DNA from: Adiantum capillus-veneris
Taxonomy: Eukaryota > Streptophyta > Polypodiopsida > Polypodiales > Pteridaceae
Direction of reading: 5' to 3'
Assembly (NCBI GenBank): GCA_014529385.2
Contig: CM043967.1
Span: 1,307,001 to 1,371,000, forward strand
DNA: 64,000 bases
The position numbers and the translations under genes are program-made. Position 1 is the stretch's first letter. Each line of letters starts with the position of its first letter. Below are positions 59,168 through 64,000 of this stretch, in pieces. Under the pieces are notes generated by a model that was given only the letters and a program-made list of their open reading frames with translations, did not search any database and was not told the origin of the DNA.

Positions 59168-61146
59168 TATGCAGGTACAGAGGAATGCCTGTGGCAGACT
59201 TTACCTACCGCCGAAGGAAGAAGCTTGTAATAGAGTATTTTCACATTCCTTGTTTACTAGCAAGATTTTGGATTTCTTTACTCCCCAAGCTATCTTTTCA
59301 GAATGTTTTGGACATGTTTTTGGATCAACTCTTTTACTAAATGAAGTGATGTTCGGATGGAAATACTTGCCACCTATCAAGAATCTTTTTTATTCAAATG
59401 ATTTCCTACGTAATGAGAAAGGTCCGATCTGCTCTTGTCATCTTTTTCCGATGTTTTGTAAAACTTTTACTACTTTTGGCTCACATGTGTGTACTACTGA
59501 GGTGAGAATCATATCTGATATTCCTATAAGGAACCTCTTGAAAAAAGGCTTGAATCATATTCCTCTTTTTCCACTAAATCCTCAGTTGGCCTTAGTGGCT
59601 CTTCTTGAATGCCTGGCCGATGCCTGGCCACTTGGCCTTAAAACTCCAACTGGAGGAAGAAGCTAACATTCTACTTAGCTCAACACTAAAAAATCTTTTT
59701 GGAATAAGATTAGACTTATGCCGCAAGAATGGATTAGCTCTGATACTACCTGGCTTAGCCTAAAATTAAGACTTCCATTTCAGATATTAAGGAGAAATGG
59801 TTCATTGTTGGACTTGATAAAGCCTCTAATACTGCTTCCTTTATTTGTAAAAGGTTAGCATTTGAATCCGCATACTCTAGGCTCAACGGTCTTGAATTTT
59901 AAAAAATAGACACTTCTCCGCTGGAAACTGCGACACTTTTAAATATTGAACTTTCTGGACTAGGTTATGGTCCCGATTCTCTGAAAATTCCTGATCTCTT
60001 CCCAACTTATAAAAATCATAAGCATAAATTTAGATGGATTTCAGACGCTTCCAATAGTCTTTTTTCCCGGATTACGAATGATATCACTTACTGCTTAAAT
60101 TTTATTTTGGAAGAAATTGAGGCTATTTGTGCCATCAAACGCAATGATCTCAAAAGATTCAGAAATATAGATTGCTGCCCTTTTTGGATCATAAAAAGCG
60201 CTGCTGAGGTTTCATTAACCTCCCAGATAACATTTTCTCTATCTTTACGGCAGACATAACACAATGTTATGAGAATATTCCTCTAAGAGGACCTGAAGGA
60301 CTGTTTAATACTCTATCTACTCTTATAAAGTTAGCTTTTTCTCACAGGAAAGAAATTGGATTTACATGTATCTCAACAAAAATGCATAAGGGTTGGGTCG
60401 AATAAATCCACTCCTTTCGTATTTAAAGAGGATGATTTGAATACATATATCTCTTGGCTCCTTAATAACTGCTGCATCCAAGTAGGTGCTACCTGCTACA
60501 AACAAATTTTAGGTATCCCGATGGGATTTTCATGCTCTCCAATTATGTGTAATCTTTATCTATGTCACTTTGAATACCAATGGATCTTAAAAATGATTAG
60601 TAACCCTGCTAATACGTTGTTACTTACAAAATTTCGGCACTCCTTTAGGTTTATGGATGACTTATGTAGCCTTAACAATCCAGTGTTCAAGGATACACTT
60701 AAAGATATTTATCCGACTTGTCTTAACATCAAACCAATGTACTCTGATAGAGTTTTATGGCAAGACAAATGGGTCATTTCCAAGACTCACTTCCTGAATA
60801 TTGAGTTTTCGCTTGCCTACCCATTTGTGGGTAATTTTTATACGAGTTTCTTCTGGGAAAGAGAAAATCTCAAACTCTTATCCTCTGAATTTACAAAAAG
60901 AAAAAGTAATAGACCTTTCAAAAACTCACTTCATACCTGTCTAGGTATGCTTTTTCTTATTGTATATGCCTCGTCTGACAGCTTTATAGCATTTGAAGAA
61001 ATCACAACCCTTATTAACAAATTTATTAATACTGGTTCTCTAAAAAAGACCTTGTTGCATGTATCAGTAACTCATTGAAAAAGCATAACTGGACCGGTCT
61101 TAAGTTTGACCTACAGAATTTGATTAATCTTATTGAACCAGAATAA
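59166..61146 (+). pseudogene. Reverse transcriptase, Penelope-like or unclassified
   Basis: Broken by frameshifts near 59636, 60210 and 61045 and several stops, but all landmarks are in order. CSCHLFPMFCKTF and the SHVCTTEVRIISD...RNLLKKGLNH block (59430-59560); WFIVGLDKASNTASFICK (about 59790-59850), the DKA motif; FPTYKNHKHKFRWISDASNS (60000-60057); motif A TADITQCYENIPL (60243-60282); motif B QILGIPMGFSCSPIMCNLYL (60507-60566); motif C FRFMDDLCSLNNP (60647-60685); THFLNIEF downstream. This is the layout of an RT type I recall from unannotated animal proteins, close to Penelope-like RTs. I see no GIY-YIG endonuclease. The family assignment is inference. Confidence 0.7.
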
Positions 61147-61165
61147 GATGGATCTAATATTTCTT

Positions 61166-61202
61166 GAGGTAGTAGGCCCTTATTCTATGGGTCTACTACC
61201 TC
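61166..61202 (+). other. Strong hairpin between the RT stop and the (AC)n tract
   Basis: GAGGTAGTAGGCCC pairs with GGGTCTACTACCTC (13 of 14) around a 9-base loop, 20 bases after the RT stop and 14 bases before the AC tract. It may be a 3'-end signal of the element RNA. Confidence 0.75.
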
Positions 61203-61215
61203 ATAGAATTTGGTG

Positions 61216-61404
<189 letters not shown>

Positions 61405-61497
61405 TTACATGAGTCGTTACTCAAGATTCACCACTTTATTTAGTTAAAAAAAACTTGGTTTTTTACAAAACCCCCCCCCCCTCCTTGCTCTTCACCT

Positions 61498-62037
61498 TTA
61501 CATGTCTAGTAGACCATCCATTACATGATCACACAAACAACTGTCATAGTAAAAACAGGTGTTTGGACGTTCTAACAAAGGTAGGATTTGAGTAGATAAG
61601 ATTACTCCATACGCCAAGGTTCGTGGAGTGATGTTGAAATACCCTTTGAGTGGTTGACCATAACTGCGATACAATAAAATCTTTTGCGATGGAATAAACT
61701 GCGCTAGCAGATATAATCGTTCTGAAAAACCTCGCTTCATTGAATATTCTACATAATAGTATCTTGGCCCTATGCCCATTGCTTCAGTTACCATCACAAG
61801 ACGAATGTTATTCATAAAATGCTCTCGGCCCCAAAGAGTCACCCGTGTCCCTCGGGTCTGATATGTCCACCACTTCGTCTGAGACACAGATGTGCCTAAG
61901 TGCGGAAATAAAAGCCGTTCATAACGGAGGAGTGTGGCTCGCTTAGTAGATTCACTTGACTGCTGAAGATGTGCGATAGATATTGCTAAAACCTGATCCC
62001 CATTATGAGCCATAGCAGATAAATGTGTAGAATACAC
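61498..62037 (-). CDS. Unknown 179-residue frame in the direct repeat (right copy)
   Basis: Same length and start as 44606-45145, with about 10 residue differences. Open in both copies; function unknown. Confidence 0.3.
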   Translation of the reverse strand: MYSTHLSAMAHNGDQVLAISIAHLQQSSESTKRATLLRYERLLFPHLGTSVSQTKWWTYQTRGTRVTLWGREHFMNNIRLVMVTEAMGIGPRYYYVEYSMKRGFSERLYLLAQFIPSQKILLYRSYGQPLKGYFNITPRTLAYGVILSTQILPLLERPNTCFYYDSCLCDHVMDGLLDM

Positions 62038-62402
62038 CTGATGACAATTTTAGATGTATGACTTTAACTCTCAAATAAGCTACTCTTGAAAATTGCTATG
62101 CACTGGTTTGATTAAAAGATGCTCGTCTTTTATAGACATATTGGTGACAGAACCCAATGGTTGTGTTTTAAAAAAAAAGGAAAAGAACTTTACTTCGATG
62201 CCTCATTTAGTAGGCTTTGGCATCTGTCTCTAAATTTGTCCTAGGGGAAGGATCTCTTACCTTAGAATCTGATGATATGTAGGCTTATGGTTTACTGTCG
62301 GCTGGTACCCACCCTAGGTCGAGAGCACTGGCTCGTATAAAGACCGTATCGGTATTATGACTACTGGCGAAAAAAACTCTTGCTATCTACGGCCACTTTC
62401 AA

Positions 62403-62741
62403 TTAAACACATAATGTGTTTTGGTATTTTGTAGTGTTTTTTATTTTTTGAAGGTGGGGATTGCTTTGTACATAAAAGGAAAAAGGAAATTTTTTAAACC
62501 TATTATAACTTCCACCTCTATTAGATGTCGTATGCACTGTAGTACTCTGTTGTGTCCATAGCACGCTGGCGTTCTGCCGCTTGTAAGGATTGCTATAGCT
62601 TTCTTGTGCGGATACATCTTTGAGCTCTATTCTGGCTTCACGCTCCCGGATCTCGCGTTGAGTATAATCCCGGAATGGATGGGCTTGAAGGCCGGCCTCG
62701 ATGGGGGGATGCGTGCAGATCTCATTACCCTGCTGAAGCAT
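62403..62741 (-). CDS. Unknown 112-residue frame in the direct repeat (right copy)
   Basis: Counterpart of 45512-45889, beginning MLQQGNEICTHPP, with a handful of residue changes. Unrecognised. Confidence 0.25.
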   Translation of the reverse strand: MLQQGNEICTHPPIEAGLQAHPFRDYTQREIREREARIELKDVSAQESYSNPYKRQNASVLWTQQSTTVHTTSNRGGSYNRFKKFPFSFYVQSNPHLQKIKNTTKYQNTLCV

Positions 62742-64000
62742 GACAGTATCTTTCCTATAAAAAACCCATAAGGTGAGCGCCTATGCTCACTTAGCACCGT
62801 GATTTGTGACCTCTGTTTTGCATTCAAGTCTGCGTTACTGTGTGACTTCATCATGCCGAAAAAAAAAAGAGAAAGCTATCATGGAGGCTTCTTCATCGAA
62901 TTACAGGTGTTATTTCTGCTGGTTTCTAAATTTTAAAAAAAGAGGGGAGTGAATTTGATTCTGCTTTGTTTGTGCTTAACGGGAAATGATTCTTCATTTA
63001 AATGATTGTCGATAACAGATTAACATTGGTAAAACTAAATGCTTTTTCAATTGGAACTATCGCTCGAGGAAGTGATTCGACTGGTTACTGGATGACTTTT
63101 TGGGTAACTTGACTGGGGCAAATTGCTACCAGTTTTAGAGAATAAAAGATTTTGACTCAAGCTGGAGACTTTAGGGCAGCCAAGTTTGATTTAATATGCT
63201 GAGGTTACCGGAGTTTTTGCATATCAATAAATGGTTCTTTTGATTTAAAACTTATAAAACTGGAAAGTGTCTGCTGACATAGTTTTTGCCAGTGTTGTTG
63301 CTTACTGGTTGTAATTTAAGGCTAAATGAAATTTGTTTAGGATTAGTAGTGGTTCACCAACGGTAAAGAAACCCTAAAAAAGGTTATTTCAAGGTTGACA
63401 TTTTCCTTCTCGCCTTGATCTGTACTTGGATTTATGGGCACCTACCAGCAAGAATATGAAAATTTTACTCTCTCTAGCTTACTATGCAGACTGAAGGTAA
63501 GTTAACTTGGTTTAAATTAAAGAAAACCTACTCTAGAACTGTTTTATCTGATTTGTGATATTTGATTACCTCTGGACTGCTGGAAGATTTGAGTCTCTTT
63601 GACTAAAGTTGAAGGTTTACGTATAAACGGATTGTGGGAACAACTTTCTGGTTCTATATTTTGGGTATTTTTGGGATGAGATTAAGCTGACCCTGTTCGA
63701 TTTGAAATGCCAGTTCTCTTGTATAGCTGTATTGTGTTGTGGAAGGCATTATGTCTAAAAAGGAAATGGTGGTTCTGACTGGCTGAGGATGCTTATTTTG
63801 TGGAAGAAGGTAAGTATGTATCTGATACTGCAGGGATTTGAATCTGGCTCATAATTCAAAAATAATAATTTATAATTCCCAAAAACTGTAAGCAGAGATT
63901 GTAGGATTCCTTGGTTAGTAGTAAAACCATTGGTTCGGTTTACGTAGGGTACATTTTCTGACCTCATGCTGACTCGGTCTTTAGTACATATACCTAATAT

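Overview
This 64 kb window is plant nuclear repeat-rich DNA, almost entirely made of nested, mostly decayed transposable elements and microsatellites. I see no rRNA or tRNA gene, no bacterial-type operon and no CRISPR array. The evidence for a plant is: copia and chromodomain-bearing gypsy elements with initiator-tRNA-Met primer sites (TGGTATCAGAGC), GT-AG introns, and very long (AG)n, (TC)n and (AC)n tracts. The two spliced genes and the reverse transcriptase around 60 kb resemble no standard seed-plant gene I know, so a fern or another seed-free plant is my tentative guess.

Layout. 1-2377: 3' end of a chromovirus (end of pol, 3' LTR). 2378-5092: intergenic, with microsatellite and minisatellite. 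5093-9145: minus-strand copia derivative with a gag but no pol; its LTR holds a 1.1 kb insertion flanked by a 41-bp duplication. 9146-15320: gypsy relics (integrase, minus-strand gag, RT fragment). 17750-23661: protease and integrase scraps, then a Tat-like primer site, a leader with a palindrome recurring every ~280 bp, and a broken gag. 25730-28320: another gag scrap and a minus-strand LTR. 28614-31601: a complete non-coding LTR element (LARD/TRIM-like) inserted in a TC microsatellite, with TSD TCTCT.

32304-42900: two convergent, intron-bearing genes ending only 63 bp apart. The plus-strand gene looks like a DDE/RNase H-fold transposase relic. The minus-strand gene is unknown and is split by a complete copia element (35603-41208, TSD CCAAG). 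42900-44510 is dense simple repeat.

44508-64000: an unusual retroelement. A gag-like ORF and an RT of a Penelope-like or unclassified type (DKA, DITQCYENIP, GIPMG and FMDD motifs) lie between direct repeats of at least 2.6 kb, each next to an (AC)n tract. The left repeat was hit by a nearly intact, young chromovirus (46518-55382, TSD GTTGA); the right repeat preserves the uninterrupted target site.

The window therefore reads as a series of insertions. The freshest is the 46.5-55.4 kb chromovirus, whose LTRs differ by little more than one 40-bp indel; the 35.6-41.2 kb copia is older (about 4% LTR divergence).
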